Positions 9,734-19,145 of a DNA stretch of 39,167 bases are shown here, in pieces. The notes under the pieces are model-generated. The model made no database searches, was not told the DNA's origin, and was given only the letters and a program-made list of their open reading frames with translations. The stretch is taken from contig ASZI01000219.1 of NCBI GenBank assembly GCA_000416315.1, positions 1 through 39,167 of the forward strand. The letters run 5' to 3'. How positions within the stretch are numbered: the first letter of the stretch is position 1; every line of letters starts with the position of its first letter. The stretch is from Osedax symbiont Rs2. Its GTDB lineage: Bacteria; Pseudomonadota; Gammaproteobacteria; Pseudomonadales; Balneatricaceae. The position numbers were made by a program, and so were the translations under genes.

Positions 9734-9814
9734 TACAAGCTCCAAAGCTGGACTATCAGAGTTACCGGGATTATTAAGAGATACCAGGATTAATCACTAG
9801 CAAAAACTACTGCT

Positions 9815-9861
9815 GTCAAAAACAGACAAGCTCTGCCCACTGTGCAGTGGGCAGAGCTTGT
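9815..9861 (-). terminator. Strong intrinsic terminator after the BMP-type binding protein gene
   Basis: A perfect 17-bp stem (9826-9842 with 9845-9861; in practice about 16 bp with a four-base loop) is followed on the minus strand by CTGTCTGTTTTTGAC, which has a U-run. It would end the binding-protein transcript before the oxygenase gene. Confidence 0.75.
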
Positions 9862-9924
9862 TGAGTGTGTAAAGTGGATCAGCAGCTTGCGCGGGTACAA
9901 CTAGCACCCGCTATTTTACTGCCT

Positions 9925-11004
9925 TTACTCAGGTGCTGTAGCTTGTACACCTTCAACATACCAGTTGATACCTACTAGCTCATTAAGCGGCATTCTCTCA
10001 CCGGCTTTAACTTTAATCTCACCTGCCTGGTTTTTGATAGGACCAGTGAATGGGAAGAACTTACCGCTGGTGATATCATCCACTAACTGCTGTGCTTCAG
10101 TGGCAACTGCCGCTGGCATGTTGGTGAAAGCAGGGATCTTGATATCTTCTTCAGCCATACCACCCCAGTAGTTTTCAGGCTTCCAGGTACCGTCCATTAC
10201 TTCCTGAGTTTTTCTGATATACAGCGCCGCCCAGTCATCCACTACCGACATCAAATGCGCTTTGGGACCAAAGCTAGACATATCTGAAGCTTGACCTACC
10301 GCATAGACACCACGACGCTCTGCCGCTTGCATTGCCGCCGGGCTATCAGTGTGCTGCAAGATAACATCAACACCTTGATCGATCATCACATTGGCTGCAT
10401 CAGCTTCCTTACCCGGATCAAACCAGCTGTTTACCCAGATAATTTTCAGCTCGGCTTTCGGGTTGTACTTTTGCAGCGCTAACTGCACCGTATTGATATC
10501 GCGAATAACTTCCGGGATAGGGAAAGAGGCAATGTAACCAATCTTGTTACTCTTGGTCATTTTAGCGGCAACAAAACCTGCTACGTAGCGCCCTTCAAAA
10601 GTTTTTGATAGATAGTTGCCAGCATTTTTAGCGGTTTTATAACCAGTAGCGTGCTCGAACTTAACCTTCTTGAACGTTTTAGCCACTTTCAGAGTCGGAT
10701 TCATGTAGCCAAAAGAAGTAGTAAAAATTAACTTATTACCCGATTTTGCCAAGTTGCGAATAACACGCTCGGCATCGGCTCCCTCTGGAACAGATTCAAC
10801 AAAAGTGGTCTCAACTTTGTCGCCAAAATGCTTTTCTAGGGCTAAACGCCCCTGATCGTGCTGATAGCTCCAACCGTGATCACCTACGGGTCCTACATAG
10901 ACGAATCCGATCTTAAGAGGGTCAGCAGCTTGAGCTATGCCGGCTGTTGCCAGGCTCAAGCCTAAAACTGCGCCAGTTAATAACTTTTTTACGCTCTGTT
11001 TCAT
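9925..11004 (-). CDS. BMP/PnrA-family purine nucleoside or purine ABC transporter binding protein
   Basis: A periplasmic binding protein of the basic membrane protein (Bmp/PnrA-like) family, known to bind purine nucleosides or related bases. From ATG 11004 it has 359 residues with a signal peptide ending AQA (before ADPLKIGFVYVG). AAAGG sits eight bases before this ATG; the ATG at 11013 directly abuts that purine run and is unlikely. Family motifs: FVYVGPVGDHGWSYQHDQG, FTTSFGYM, FEGRYVAGF, DQGVDVILQHTDSPAA. There is no lipobox Cys, so it should be soluble. Its permeases and ATPase lie at 13309-16924, separated by gpt and the deaminase gene; it has its own terminator. Ligand is inferred from the neighbouring enzymes. 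Confidence 0.88.
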   Translation of the reverse strand: MKQSVKKLLTGAVLGLSLATAGIAQAADPLKIGFVYVGPVGDHGWSYQHDQGRLALEKHFGDKVETTFVESVPEGADAERVIRNLAKSGNKLIFTTSFGYMNPTLKVAKTFKKVKFEHATGYKTAKNAGNYLSKTFEGRYVAGFVAAKMTKSNKIGYIASFPIPEVIRDINTVQLALQKYNPKAELKIIWVNSWFDPGKEADAANVMIDQGVDVILQHTDSPAAMQAAERRGVYAVGQASDMSSFGPKAHLMSVVDDWAALYIRKTQEVMDGTWKPENYWGGMAEEDIKIPAFTNMPAAVATEAQQLVDDITSGKFFPFTGPIKNQAGEIKVKAGERMPLNELVGINWYVEGVQATAPE

Positions 11005-11182
11005 TTTCTGCATCCTTTTTTATGTTATCTATGGATATGTTTGTTTACTCTCTGTCGAGAATTTTTCGGGTTGTTAACTTTAGGGGCATGCAACAACTGT
11101 GATGCGCCTTGGCGACAGGCAACTGTGCTGCCTATTGCCATTAAATTTTGCTCTAACGGGTCAGCCCGCTTATTAAGCCTGC

Positions 11183-11677
11183 CTACTTCCTATCTGCCAG
11201 TGGCGTAGAGAAAGAGTACTCCATATCCCAGGGAAAACGAATCCAGGTATCCTGGCTCACCTCAGTAATAAAAGTATCCACCAGCGGCTTGCCGGAAGGC
11301 TTGGCGTAGACAGTAGCGAAGTGCGCTTTAGGCAATAGTTCTCTGACATACTTTGCGGTTTTTCCGGTATCAACTAAATCATCAACTAGCAACATACCCT
11401 CGCCGTCGCCGGCAGCAGCTTTCAATAACTGTAGCTCGCCCTGAGACTTATCGCCGTCAGTTTCGCCGGAGCTATAGCTTGAGATACAAACGGTATCGAT
11501 AAAGCGAATATCCATCTCACGCGCCAGGATGGCGGCAGGTACTAAGCCACCACGGGTAATGGCAATAATTCCTTTCCAGGGACCCATCTCCAGCAAACGC
11601 CACGACAGTGCTCTGGAGTTTCTGTGTAACTCTTCCCAGGAAACGGGAAAATCTCTGTTATAAGGTGTAGCCGACAT
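11183..11677 (-). CDS. gpt: Xanthine/guanine phosphoribosyltransferase
   Basis: Cytosolic salvage enzyme that joins xanthine or guanine to PRPP, giving XMP or GMP. The 164-residue sequence matches E. coli Gpt along its length: [49 protein letters not shown] (PRPP-binding loop with the paired acidic residues), [18 protein letters not shown] and [14 protein letters not shown] precedes the ATG by seven bases. It stands between the binding-protein gene and the deaminase gene with about 170 and 260 bases of spacer, so it may have its own promoter. It would consume xanthine made by the 8-oxoguanine/guanine-type deaminase pathway. Confidence 0.9.
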   Translation of the reverse strand: MSATPYNRDFPVSWEELHRNSRALSWRLLEMGPWKGIIAITRGGLVPAAILAREMDIRFIDTVCISSYSSGETDGDKSQGELQLLKAAAGDGEGMLLVDDLVDTGKTAKYVRELLPKAHFATVYAKPSGKPLVDTFITEVSQDTWIRFPWDMEYSFSTPLADRK

Positions 11678-11938
11678 GTAAAACTCCGTAGTCTATATTG
11701 CCCTGACCAGCACAACTGGCTGTCGGGGATTACTGTAGCAAAGCTGATTCAGACCTGGCAGGTTAATCGCCATCAGTATCTGACCATTTGGGAAAAGCTA
11801 TAATACCTGATTGTGTATTTGTTTATAACAATTGCCACTGCTACTTTGGTCTTGGATTCAATTACCGCTTTATTTTAGCTTCTAATTTTTTTACTGGAGC
11901 TTAAGTAATTGCTAATAATCAGCAATCAGCTAATTGGA

Positions 11939-13309
11939 TCACTGCAATTTGGCGACTAATTTTTTTGCCAGTGCGTTGTGCTCAGCCATCAGCGCCTGAG
12001 TATCGAGCCCTAGTACTTGCCCATCTGCCCCCCGCCACTGCCCAGCGACCATCACCCGATCAGCGCGTTGGGCACCACAAAGTAACAGTGCCGCCAGTGG
12101 ATCATGAGAGCCACTGAAACGCATTTCATCTAACTTGAACAGTGCCAAATCGGCTTGTTTGGCCACGGCTATCTCTCCCAAATCAGCGCGCCCGAGCAGT
12201 TTTGCCGACCCCTGAGTGGCCCAGCGATAAGCATCTAAATGACTGACCTTGGCGGCTCCGTAGCGCAGCCTCTGTAAGTACAGTGCCTGTCGCACTTCCT
12301 GGATCATGTTTGAGCCATCATTGGAAGCGGATCCGTCTACTCCCAACCCCACCGGCACTCCGACGCTCTCCAGCTCTAGATTACGGGCAATGCCCGAGGC
12401 TAACATCATGTTTGAAGTAGGGCAGTGACAGACACCGACCCCGGCGCTGCCCAGTTGCGCGATCTCAGTGTCGTTAAAGTGAATACCGTGTGCCAGCCAA
12501 GTCCTGGGCTGCAACCAGCCGACTGACTCTAGATAATCAACCGTGCGCAGACCAAAGCGCTGCAGACAAAACTGCTCTTCATCAATGGTCTCTGCCAGGT
12601 GAGTGTGCAATCTTACGTCAAGCTTATTGGCCAGCTCGGCACTGGCAGACATGATCTCGGGGGTCACCGAAAAGGGTGAACAAGGTGCCAGGGCGATCTG
12701 TAACATGGCCCCTTCGCCGCGTTGGTGGTAGCGATTAATCAGTCGCTCACTGTCTTCTAATATCTGCTGTTGTTGCTGTACCGCAGCCTGGGGAGGCAGA
12801 CCACCGTCATCCTGGCCCAAGCTCATCGAACCGCGGGTAAACAAAGTACGCATGCCAAGCTCGGCGCTGGCCGCTATTTGCACATCGATCGACTGCTCCA
12901 TTCCGGCGGGAAACAAATAGTGGTGATCCGCCGATAAAGTACAGCCGGAAAGCAGCAACTCTGCCAGTGCCAGTTTAGTGGCTATCGCCAGCATCTGTGG
13001 CTCTAAGCCGACCCACAGTGGGTAGAGGTTTTGCAACCAGCTGAATAGCTCCTGATTTAACGCCCCGGGGTAGGCGCGGGTCAAGGGCTGATAATAGTGA
13101 TGATGGCTATTGATCAACCCCGGTAGCAGCACAGACTCAGAGGCATCGTACACTTCATCCCAGCGACTGGGCTGGGCACCGCTGGCCACTAGCTCAATGA
13201 TTTTCGATCCACTGACCACTACACCGCCGCCGGCGTCGACATTGTCTGCCACTAAGATCGCCAGCGGGTTTTTGATCCACAATCGCGTTGAGTTATCCAT
13301 AGCAGCCAC
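11939..13309 (-). CDS. 8-oxoguanine deaminase-like amidohydrolase
   Basis: A metal-dependent deaminase of the TRZ/ATZ (cytosine deaminase-like) group, 456 residues. Metal ligands: His69 and His71 in NSHHHYY, His237 with Glu240 in HTHLAE, His274 in WLAHGIH and Asp325 in GVDGSASND. The sequence resembles P. aeruginosa PA0142, which is known to deaminate 8-oxoguanine to urate; guanine or isocytosine-type substrates remain possible. The GTG at 13309 overlaps the stop of the upstream permease gene by one base; ATG 13300 (MDNSTRLW) is an alternative start. Coupling to the permease gene ties it to imported oxidised or aminated purines. Confidence 0.82.
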   Translation of the reverse strand: MAAMDNSTRLWIKNPLAILVADNVDAGGGVVVSGSKIIELVASGAQPSRWDEVYDASESVLLPGLINSHHHYYQPLTRAYPGALNQELFSWLQNLYPLWVGLEPQMLAIATKLALAELLLSGCTLSADHHYLFPAGMEQSIDVQIAASAELGMRTLFTRGSMSLGQDDGGLPPQAAVQQQQQILEDSERLINRYHQRGEGAMLQIALAPCSPFSVTPEIMSASAELANKLDVRLHTHLAETIDEEQFCLQRFGLRTVDYLESVGWLQPRTWLAHGIHFNDTEIAQLGSAGVGVCHCPTSNMMLASGIARNLELESVGVPVGLGVDGSASNDGSNMIQEVRQALYLQRLRYGAAKVSHLDAYRWATQGSAKLLGRADLGEIAVAKQADLALFKLDEMRFSGSHDPLAALLLCGAQRADRVMVAGQWRGADGQVLGLDTQALMAEHNALAKKLVAKLQ

Positions 13310-14235
13310 TAAGTGTGCGGGTGGAAAGGTTTACCCAACCACATCGGGGTATACATTTTACTTTTCATCACATTGCTGGAGATCATTACCAGCACTAATA
13401 CAGTCGCGGCGTACGGCATCATCGCCAGCAAGTTCGGAGACACCGGATAACCCAGCCCCTGAACGACTAAGTTCAATATACTGGCCAGACCGAACAGGTA
13501 GGCACCAAAGATAATACGGTCGGCCCGCCAAGTGGCAAACACTACCAATGCCAGCGCAATCCAGCCGCGTCCGGCAGTCATGTTCTCGGCCCACAGCGGT
13601 GTATAAGCGAGTGACAAGTACCCCCCCGCCAGCCCCGCCATGCCGCCGCCAAAGGCCACCGCAAGATAGCGGGTGCGCATTACCGGCAGTCCCAGTGAAT
13701 TAGCCGCATGCGGGTTCTCGCCTACTGCTTTTACGGTCAATCCCAGACGACTTGATTTAAAGAACCAAAAAACCAGGCCAAATAGCCCAAATGAGAGATA
13801 GACCACCAAATCTTGGGCGAAGAGCATTTTTCCGATCAGTGGAATCTCACTGAGGTAGGGAATCGCAATAGGTTCCAATCCTGTTATTGGCGTGCCCACA
13901 TAGGCGGCACCGATAAACGCCGATAATCCTGTGCCAAAAATAGTTAGCGCTAAACCCGTCGCCACTTGATTGGCGTTCAACCCCAGTGCAATAGCGGCAA
14001 ACAACATCGACATTAACATGCCGGCGACAATCGCCAGAATGAATCCCAACAGTAAGCTGCCGGTGGTGAGAGTGACAATAAAGCCAACCACAGCACCCAT
14101 TAACATCATCCCTTCCTGACCTAAGTTAAGCACTCCTGAGCGCTCACACACTAGCTCACCCAAAGCGACTATTAACAGCGGGGTGCCAGTTCGCACCATG
14201 GCGTAGAGAACATTGGTTATTAAATCGATATCCAC
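13309..14235 (-). CDS. BMP-type ABC transporter permease 2 (YufQ-like)
   Basis: Inner-membrane permease of 308 residues in the branched-chain/ribose-like permease family, related to nucleoside importer subunit YufQ/NupQ. It has eight or so hydrophobic segments and the family motifs SGVLNLGQEGMMLMGA near residue 34, KAVGENPHAANSLGLPV, and AVAFGGGMAGLAGGYLSLAY. Its start codon shares a base with the stop of the other permease gene (14235), and its stop touches the start of the deaminase gene (13309). The three genes and the ATPase gene thus form one tight operon. Confidence 0.87.
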   Translation of the reverse strand: MDIDLITNVLYAMVRTGTPLLIVALGELVCERSGVLNLGQEGMMLMGAVVGFIVTLTTGSLLLGFILAIVAGMLMSMLFAAIALGLNANQVATGLALTIFGTGLSAFIGAAYVGTPITGLEPIAIPYLSEIPLIGKMLFAQDLVVYLSFGLFGLVFWFFKSSRLGLTVKAVGENPHAANSLGLPVMRTRYLAVAFGGGMAGLAGGYLSLAYTPLWAENMTAGRGWIALALVVFATWRADRIIFGAYLFGLASILNLVVQGLGYPVSPNLLAMMPYAATVLVLVMISSNVMKSKMYTPMWLGKPFHPHT

Positions 14236-15323
14236 TATGAATTCTCCAGTGTTGCACTAATCTGAGGTCGATTAAATTTAACTTTAAAGTTGATGAAAAC
14301 ATCACAGGCCAGCAGGTAAAACAACAACATCCCCTGAAACAGTGAGGTTACCGCCAGAGGTAGGTTAAGCTCTATCTGGGCCAGTTCACCGCCCAGGTAT
14401 ATGAGCGCCATCAACAAGCTGGCAAAGAAAATACCCACCGGGTGCAATCGCCCTAAAAACGCCACTATGATGGCCGCATAGCCATAGCCAGGAGAGATTG
14501 AAGGCACCAGTTGCTCTAGCGGGCCAGCACCTTCCCCGGCCCCCGCCAGCCCCGCCAAGGCACCGCTGATAATCATTACTACCGCCACCAGCCGCTTGTG
14601 TTTAAAGCCTGCCAGCTTGGCCGCATTACTGTCCAGGCCCAGTACTTTGATTTGAAAACCGATGAAAGAGCGCGACAGCATCACCCAGATTATCACTACT
14701 GCCAGTAGTGCAAACAAAATACCTATATGCATACGGGTATCTTCAATCAAGATTGGCAATAAGGAGCTGTCGGCAAAGATCGCCGATGCCGGAAAGCCGT
14801 AGCCATCCGGATCTTTAAATGATCCATGCACAAAATACAGTAATAAGTACAAAGCTATATAGTTGAACATGATAGTCGTGAGAATTTCATTGGCGTTAAA
14901 CCTGTTGCGCAGCCAGGCGGCTAATAGCCCCCACAGCCCACCGCCTAACATACCGCTGAGTAATACCAGTGGCAGCGCCCAAAAAGATTCAACCTCCAAC
15001 AACTGCAGCGCCACGGCGCTGGCCGCCAGGCCGCCTATCAGCAACTGGCCCTCGGCACCTATATTCCACACCTGCGCTTTGAAAGCCACTGCCAGACCAA
15101 TAGCGCAGAGCATAATCGGCGCCGCTTTGACGCAAAGTTCAGCAAAACCGTATAAATCTTCGACCGGTGCAACTAAAAATATTCTCAAAGCATCTATAGG
15201 GTCATGACCGAGGAAAACAAAAAATATGCCACCGCTTAGCAAGGTCAGTAAACCCGCTAATAGTGGCGATAAATAAGACATTGCACGGGACGCTTCGCCC
15301 CTGGGTTCTAACTTTAAAAACAT
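14235..15323 (-). CDS. BMP-type ABC transporter permease 1 (YufP-like)
   Basis: The longer partner permease, 362 residues, of the purine/nucleoside importer, similar to YufP/NupP. Recognisable features are an early periplasm-facing segment with FLGHDPIDALRIFLVAPV, the NIGAEGQLLIGGLAAS block, NANEILTTIMFNYIALYLL, and the KVLGLDSNAAKLAGFKHKRL cytoplasmic loop that would contact the ATPase. About nine to ten hydrophobic stretches are visible. It lies eight bases after the ATPase gene and overlaps the next permease gene by one base. Confidence 0.87.
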   Translation of the reverse strand: MFLKLEPRGEASRAMSYLSPLLAGLLTLLSGGIFFVFLGHDPIDALRIFLVAPVEDLYGFAELCVKAAPIMLCAIGLAVAFKAQVWNIGAEGQLLIGGLAASAVALQLLEVESFWALPLVLLSGMLGGGLWGLLAAWLRNRFNANEILTTIMFNYIALYLLLYFVHGSFKDPDGYGFPASAIFADSSLLPILIEDTRMHIGILFALLAVVIIWVMLSRSFIGFQIKVLGLDSNAAKLAGFKHKRLVAVVMIISGALAGLAGAGEGAGPLEQLVPSISPGYGYAAIIVAFLGRLHPVGIFFASLLMALIYLGGELAQIELNLPLAVTSLFQGMLLFYLLACDVFINFKVKFNRPQISATLENS

Positions 15324-15331
15324 ACCGCCCC

Positions 15332-16924
15332 CTAATTTATACTGCGAGTGTTGAGCGCAGCATCGAGCTGCTCTGACACCGCCGACTCAGTCGGTTCAAA
15401 AACTCCGGTCATCCAACGCCCCACCTCTTCAATTGAGGTTTCAAGCGTGGCTTTTGCCGGTGATATTTCACCATCGCAAATGGCGCAGAGCCGGTCACTG
15501 ATCAAAAACAACTCATCTATATCTTCAGAAACGACCAAAATTGCAGCACCTTTGTCTCTGAGTTCGATCAATGCTTTATGGATGGCTGTAGCGGCGCCAA
15601 TATCGACACCCCAAGTCGGGTGAGCAGCCACCAATAGCTGTGGATTCTGTAGTATTTCTCTGCCGATAATGAACTTTTGCAGGTTCCCTCCCGATAAGCT
15701 CTGTGCTGCAGTGCGATTATTGGGGGTTTTTACTTTGTAATCATCGATGATTCGCTGCGAAAACTGTTCGGTTTTGGGCTGATTGATAAAACCAAAATTG
15801 AGCAACCCCTGCAAGAAACCGGTCAGCAATGTGTTTTCTACTAAGCTCATTTCTGGCACGGCACCGCGACCCAGTCGCTCCTCTGGAACAAATCCCAGTC
15901 CCAGCTCGCGACGCTTGCGCGGGTCTAATAAACCGACGCCAAGCCCTGCAAACTTTACCGGGTCACTGCTATCCAGTAAATGTTCACCGGAGAGCGCCGC
16001 CAGTAATTCTTCCTGACCATTACCTGCGACCCCGGCGATGCCGAGAATTTCACCGCGACGAACACTAAAGTTGACCTTCTTGAGACTAGTGCCAAATGGG
16101 TCTTCACTGCTGTTGGTCAAGTCCTGAACCGCTAGAAATACTTCAGTGCCTGTGGCTTTGGGGTAGTTACTGCTGATCGGGGTGTCCACACCTACCATAA
16201 GTTGTGCCATTTTAGTGGCACCAGCCTCTGCAGGTACACAATCTCCTGTAACTTTACCCCCTCGTAAAATAGTGGCGTTATGGCAAAGAGCCTGAACTTC
16301 TTTTAACTTGTGCGAGATAAATAAGATACTGCAGCCATCCGTCGCTAACTGTCTCAAAGTGACAAACAGCGTTTCAACTTCCTGGGGGGTTAAAACTGAG
16401 GTGGGCTCATCTAGGATAAGTAATTTAATGTCCTGGACTAAACAGCGCACTATCTCCACCCGCTGTCGCTCACCGACACTCAGCGAGTGTATGTGTCGAT
16501 CGGGGTTGAGCTCCATGCCATATTGTTTAGAGACAGTGCTGATTTTTTTCGCCAGCAACTGTAGATCACCAGCTTCATCTCCCAGCGCCAGAGCGATGTT
16601 CTCAGTGACGGTTAACGTCTCAAACAGTGAGAAGTGCTGAAATACCATACCTATGCCCATTTTTCTGGCCATAGATGGATCTTTAATCTCGACGCGCGAT
16701 CCCTGCCAGATTATTTCTCCGGCATCGGGTTTAGTCACACCGTAGATCATTTTCATCAAGGTGCTTTTACCGGCACCGTTTTCACCGAGTAAAGCGTGGA
16801 TTTCCCCCGCCGCTATTTCCAGGTCTACCTGGTCGTTGGCGAGACAGCCGGGGTACTGTTTGGTGATGCCCTTTAACTGTAACCGCAATTGGCCACTAAG
16901 GGTGGCAGAGACTTGCCTGTTCAT
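15332..16924 (-). CDS. BMP-type ABC transporter ATPase with two nucleotide-binding domains (YufO-like)
   Basis: Cytoplasmic ATPase with two fused ABC domains, as in RbsA and YufO/NupO. The first domain has Walker A GENGAGKST, the signature variant LSVGERQR and Walker B LLILDEP. The second has a degenerate P-loop (GVAGNGQEELLAAL) and an intact LSGGNLQK signature, which is usual in this family. The frame is open from ATG 17011, but I start at ATG 16924 (MNRQVSATLSG): this gives 530 residues, the normal size, and the extra N-terminal 29 residues look unlike the family. It is the first gene of the importer operon. Confidence 0.87.
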   Translation of the reverse strand: MNRQVSATLSGQLRLQLKGITKQYPGCLANDQVDLEIAAGEIHALLGENGAGKSTLMKMIYGVTKPDAGEIIWQGSRVEIKDPSMARKMGIGMVFQHFSLFETLTVTENIALALGDEAGDLQLLAKKISTVSKQYGMELNPDRHIHSLSVGERQRVEIVRCLVQDIKLLILDEPTSVLTPQEVETLFVTLRQLATDGCSILFISHKLKEVQALCHNATILRGGKVTGDCVPAEAGATKMAQLMVGVDTPISSNYPKATGTEVFLAVQDLTNSSEDPFGTSLKKVNFSVRRGEILGIAGVAGNGQEELLAALSGEHLLDSSDPVKFAGLGVGLLDPRKRRELGLGFVPEERLGRGAVPEMSLVENTLLTGFLQGLLNFGFINQPKTEQFSQRIIDDYKVKTPNNRTAAQSLSGGNLQKFIIGREILQNPQLLVAAHPTWGVDIGAATAIHKALIELRDKGAAILVVSEDIDELFLISDRLCAICDGEISPAKATLETSIEEVGRWMTGVFEPTESAVSEQLDAALNTRSIN

Positions 16925-17476
16925 CTTAGTTGTGTCCTCGTATTTCAAGAAGTAGTGCTGAGCCATGAATGGTGATACTTCTTGCTGAACTAGCATTTGC
17001 CGAGACTGCAAAATGCTGCAGTTGGGCGAAATCAGATAGTTCGATATTTATTATTTTTTTTACACAAGCTAAGAATTTATAAAAAAGCTGACTCAAAAGA
17101 CAGGTTTTTTTTACTTATTTATAATATTACAACTAATTTACAGCCAATTAATGAAGATAAATGGGCTATATTTACGGTAATTTTCTTAAAAAGTGTCGTT
17201 TAAATAAGCCATGGCACAGCTTCAAAAAAGTTGCCGAATACTAGCATGAATACTGAGATTTCTGGAATGGGTTGAGCCGGGAAACTGTTCATTTTAAGAG
17301 CCGGACATGTTTGAAAACTTAAGCTCAATAGCTTGCTGTAAGGGTACAATTTGTAGGTCTACTGTTTGACTATCAAAAGCCCGCAGCGAAGAGCATTTGT
17401 CTGATATACCCAGAGCGCAAGAACCCGTCAGAAAATTGTTACTGTCTGCGTTCCTGTGCTCTGAGTTAATCGTAAA
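16925..17476. other. Gene-free leader region between the purine importer operon and fumC
   Basis: About 550 bases with no convincing gene. The part nearest the ATPase gene (17040-17160) is very AT-rich and should hold the minus-strand promoter of the importer operon; TTGGCT-N17-TTATAA on that strand is a weak candidate. A 13-bp stem with one mismatch and one wobble (17412-17424 with 17450-17462) lies next to the fumC remnant and may mark the end of the fumC transcript, though no U-run follows. I see no known purine riboswitch core on either strand. Confidence 0.5.
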
Positions 17477-17520
17477 TTAGATTCGCCCTTTAGTTAACTT
17501 AGTCGGATCTAATAGCTGCT
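17477..17520 (-). pseudogene. Remnant of a second fumC 3' end
   Basis: On the minus strand this stretch reads LLDPTKLTKGRI followed by TAA, almost the same as the true fumC ending LLDPAKLTKGGL-TAA that stops 12 bases before it. The core 30 bases (17491-17520 against 17547-17576) differ at three positions, and two of these are silent. This looks like the last codons of a diverged tandem fumC copy whose body has been lost. Confidence 0.65.
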
Positions 17521-17532
17521 AGGATCGCCAGC

Positions 17533-18912
17533 TTAAAGTCCACCCTTAGTTAATTTAGCCGGATCTAACAGCTGCTCGAGCTCAGCGCGGGAAATATTTG
17601 TCTGCTGTTCAGCGACATCGAGGACCGCACGCCCCTCTTTATAAGCCTGTTTGGCGATAGCGGCGGCTTTCTCATAACCGATGATAGGGTTCAGCGCGGT
17701 AACTAAAATGGGGTTGCGCGCCAGCACCGACTGCAAAGCTGCTTCATTGACAGTAAATGTAGCAATCGCCTTATCTGCCAACAAGTGGCTGACATTTCCA
17801 AGCAATTCTATACTGCTGAGCAAATTATTGGCGATCAATGGCAGCATCACATTTAATTCAAAATTCCCCGATTGCCCTGCCACTGTGATGGCACTGTCGT
17901 TGCCTATCACTTGTGCAGCCACCATAGCGGTCGCTTCGGGGATTACCGGATTGACTTTACCGGGCATAATAGAAGAGCCAGGTTGCAACGCCTCTAAGGC
18001 TATTTCCCCTAAACCGGCCAGTGGTCCCGAGTTCATCCAGCGCAAATCATTGGCGATTTTTAGCAGTGACACCGCCACTGTTTTCAACTGTCCCGAGACA
18101 GAAACCGCTATATCTTGAGTGCCGATATGAGTAAACAAATTCACTGCCGGAGTAAATTCAACCCCGCTCAAACGGCTTATATGTTTAGAAAATTGGCTGC
18201 TAAACTGAGGGTGGGCGTTAATACCGGTACCTACTGCTGTTCCCCCTTGAGCTAAAGTTTGCAGGACACTCTGGTTGGCTTCAAGTACCGTAATATTTTG
18301 CTCTATCTGTCCACTCCAGCTCAACAGGCTCTGGCTCATACGCACCGGCATCGCATCCATTAGATGAGTGCGGCCGGTTTTAATATGGTGATCGACACTG
18401 GCTGCTTTGTCCTTAATTACTGCCGATAAGTGGCGCAGAGCCGGTAGTAACCTTTTATTTAGTGCTAGCGAGGCGCTGATGTGGATGGCACTGGGAATAA
18501 TGTCATTGCTACTCTGGCCGTAGTTAACATGATCATTGGCTGACACTTTACTTTTATGCCGCTTACTGGCCAGAGTCGATAGGACTTCATTGGCATTCAT
18601 ATTAGAGCTGGTGCCTGAACCTGTCTGGTATACGTCAACCGGAAAATGGCGCATCATCTGTTCATCTGCAAGTAACTCTTCTACAGATGCAACGATCGCC
18701 TGCGCCATTTGTGCAGTGATCAAGCCCAATTCTGCATTGGCGGATGCCGCTGCGGATTTGGCCAGTAATAGCGCTTCAATAAAGGCTTTGGGCATTCGCT
18801 GGCCACTGACTGGAAAATTGTTCACCGCTCTTTGCGTCTGTGCCGCGTATAAAGCTGCACTGGGAACGGCCAGATCACCCATGCTATCGCGCTCGATTCG
18901 AGTCTTCATCAT
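17533..18912 (-). CDS. fumC: Class II fumarate hydratase
   Basis: Iron-independent fumarase that interconverts fumarate and L-malate in the TCA cycle; a homotetramer in the cytosol. The 459 residues carry all family signatures: TGSGTSSNMNANEV (97-110), NDHVNYGQSSNDIIP, GRTHLMDAMPV (active-site His about 183), GGTAVGTGINAHP and the superfamily motif GSSIMPGKVNP (312-322). AAGGA lies three bases before ATG 18912 and six before ATG 18909, so either may be used. It follows fagA behind a Fur-type promoter, as in the P. aeruginosa fagA-fumC1-orfX-sodA operon. This fits use of a cluster-free fumarase when iron is short. No sod gene follows here. Confidence 0.93.
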   Translation of the reverse strand: MMKTRIERDSMGDLAVPSAALYAAQTQRAVNNFPVSGQRMPKAFIEALLLAKSAAASANAELGLITAQMAQAIVASVEELLADEQMMRHFPVDVYQTGSGTSSNMNANEVLSTLASKRHKSKVSANDHVNYGQSSNDIIPSAIHISASLALNKRLLPALRHLSAVIKDKAASVDHHIKTGRTHLMDAMPVRMSQSLLSWSGQIEQNITVLEANQSVLQTLAQGGTAVGTGINAHPQFSSQFSKHISRLSGVEFTPAVNLFTHIGTQDIAVSVSGQLKTVAVSLLKIANDLRWMNSGPLAGLGEIALEALQPGSSIMPGKVNPVIPEATAMVAAQVIGNDSAITVAGQSGNFELNVMLPLIANNLLSSIELLGNVSHLLADKAIATFTVNEAALQSVLARNPILVTALNPIIGYEKAAAIAKQAYKEGRAVLDVAEQQTNISRAELEQLLDPAKLTKGGL

Positions 18913-18986
18913 AAATCCTTAGATTGCGTTTATTTAAATATATGCCAAGGGGGCAAAAATTAAAGTTTTCTAGCCCATTAAAATGC

Positions 18987-19145
18987 TTAACTCAGTGCAT
19001 ATTGGAAATAGTGACTCGTTACTCTCAGCTCATATTGCAATTTACCCAGTTGCTCTTTTTGCTGGTAGCTGACAACTAGCCGCTGCAAATTGCTCAGAGG
19101 ATTACAAATGTTGTCCAGGCAGGTAAATCGCCAGTGTTTAACGAT
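18987..19145 (-). pseudogene. fagA: FagA C-terminal half, in frame beyond a TGA stop
   Basis: Directly after the TGA at 19146-19148 the same frame stays open for 52 codons to TAA 18987. It encodes a FagA-like second half: HWRFTCLDNICNPLSNLQRL, then QEQLGKLQYEL-like charged sequence ending SHYFQYALS. In the FagA proteins I remember, an HWR...CLD...PL motif follows the LLLxT segment without a break. So this appears to be the rest of one gene split by a nonsense codon. It could be a mutation, a sequencing error or, less likely, readthrough. Confidence 0.6.

Noticed and set aside
13110..13514. 134-codon plus-strand frame opposite the deaminase and permease genes
   Set aside because: Shadow of two clearly identified minus-strand genes, with low-complexity Ser/Thr/Pro composition.
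17012..17476. Possible purine riboswitch in the leader of the importer operon
   Set aside because: No purine aptamer core or PurR-like box was seen on the minus strand; only AT-rich DNA and one imperfect hairpin.
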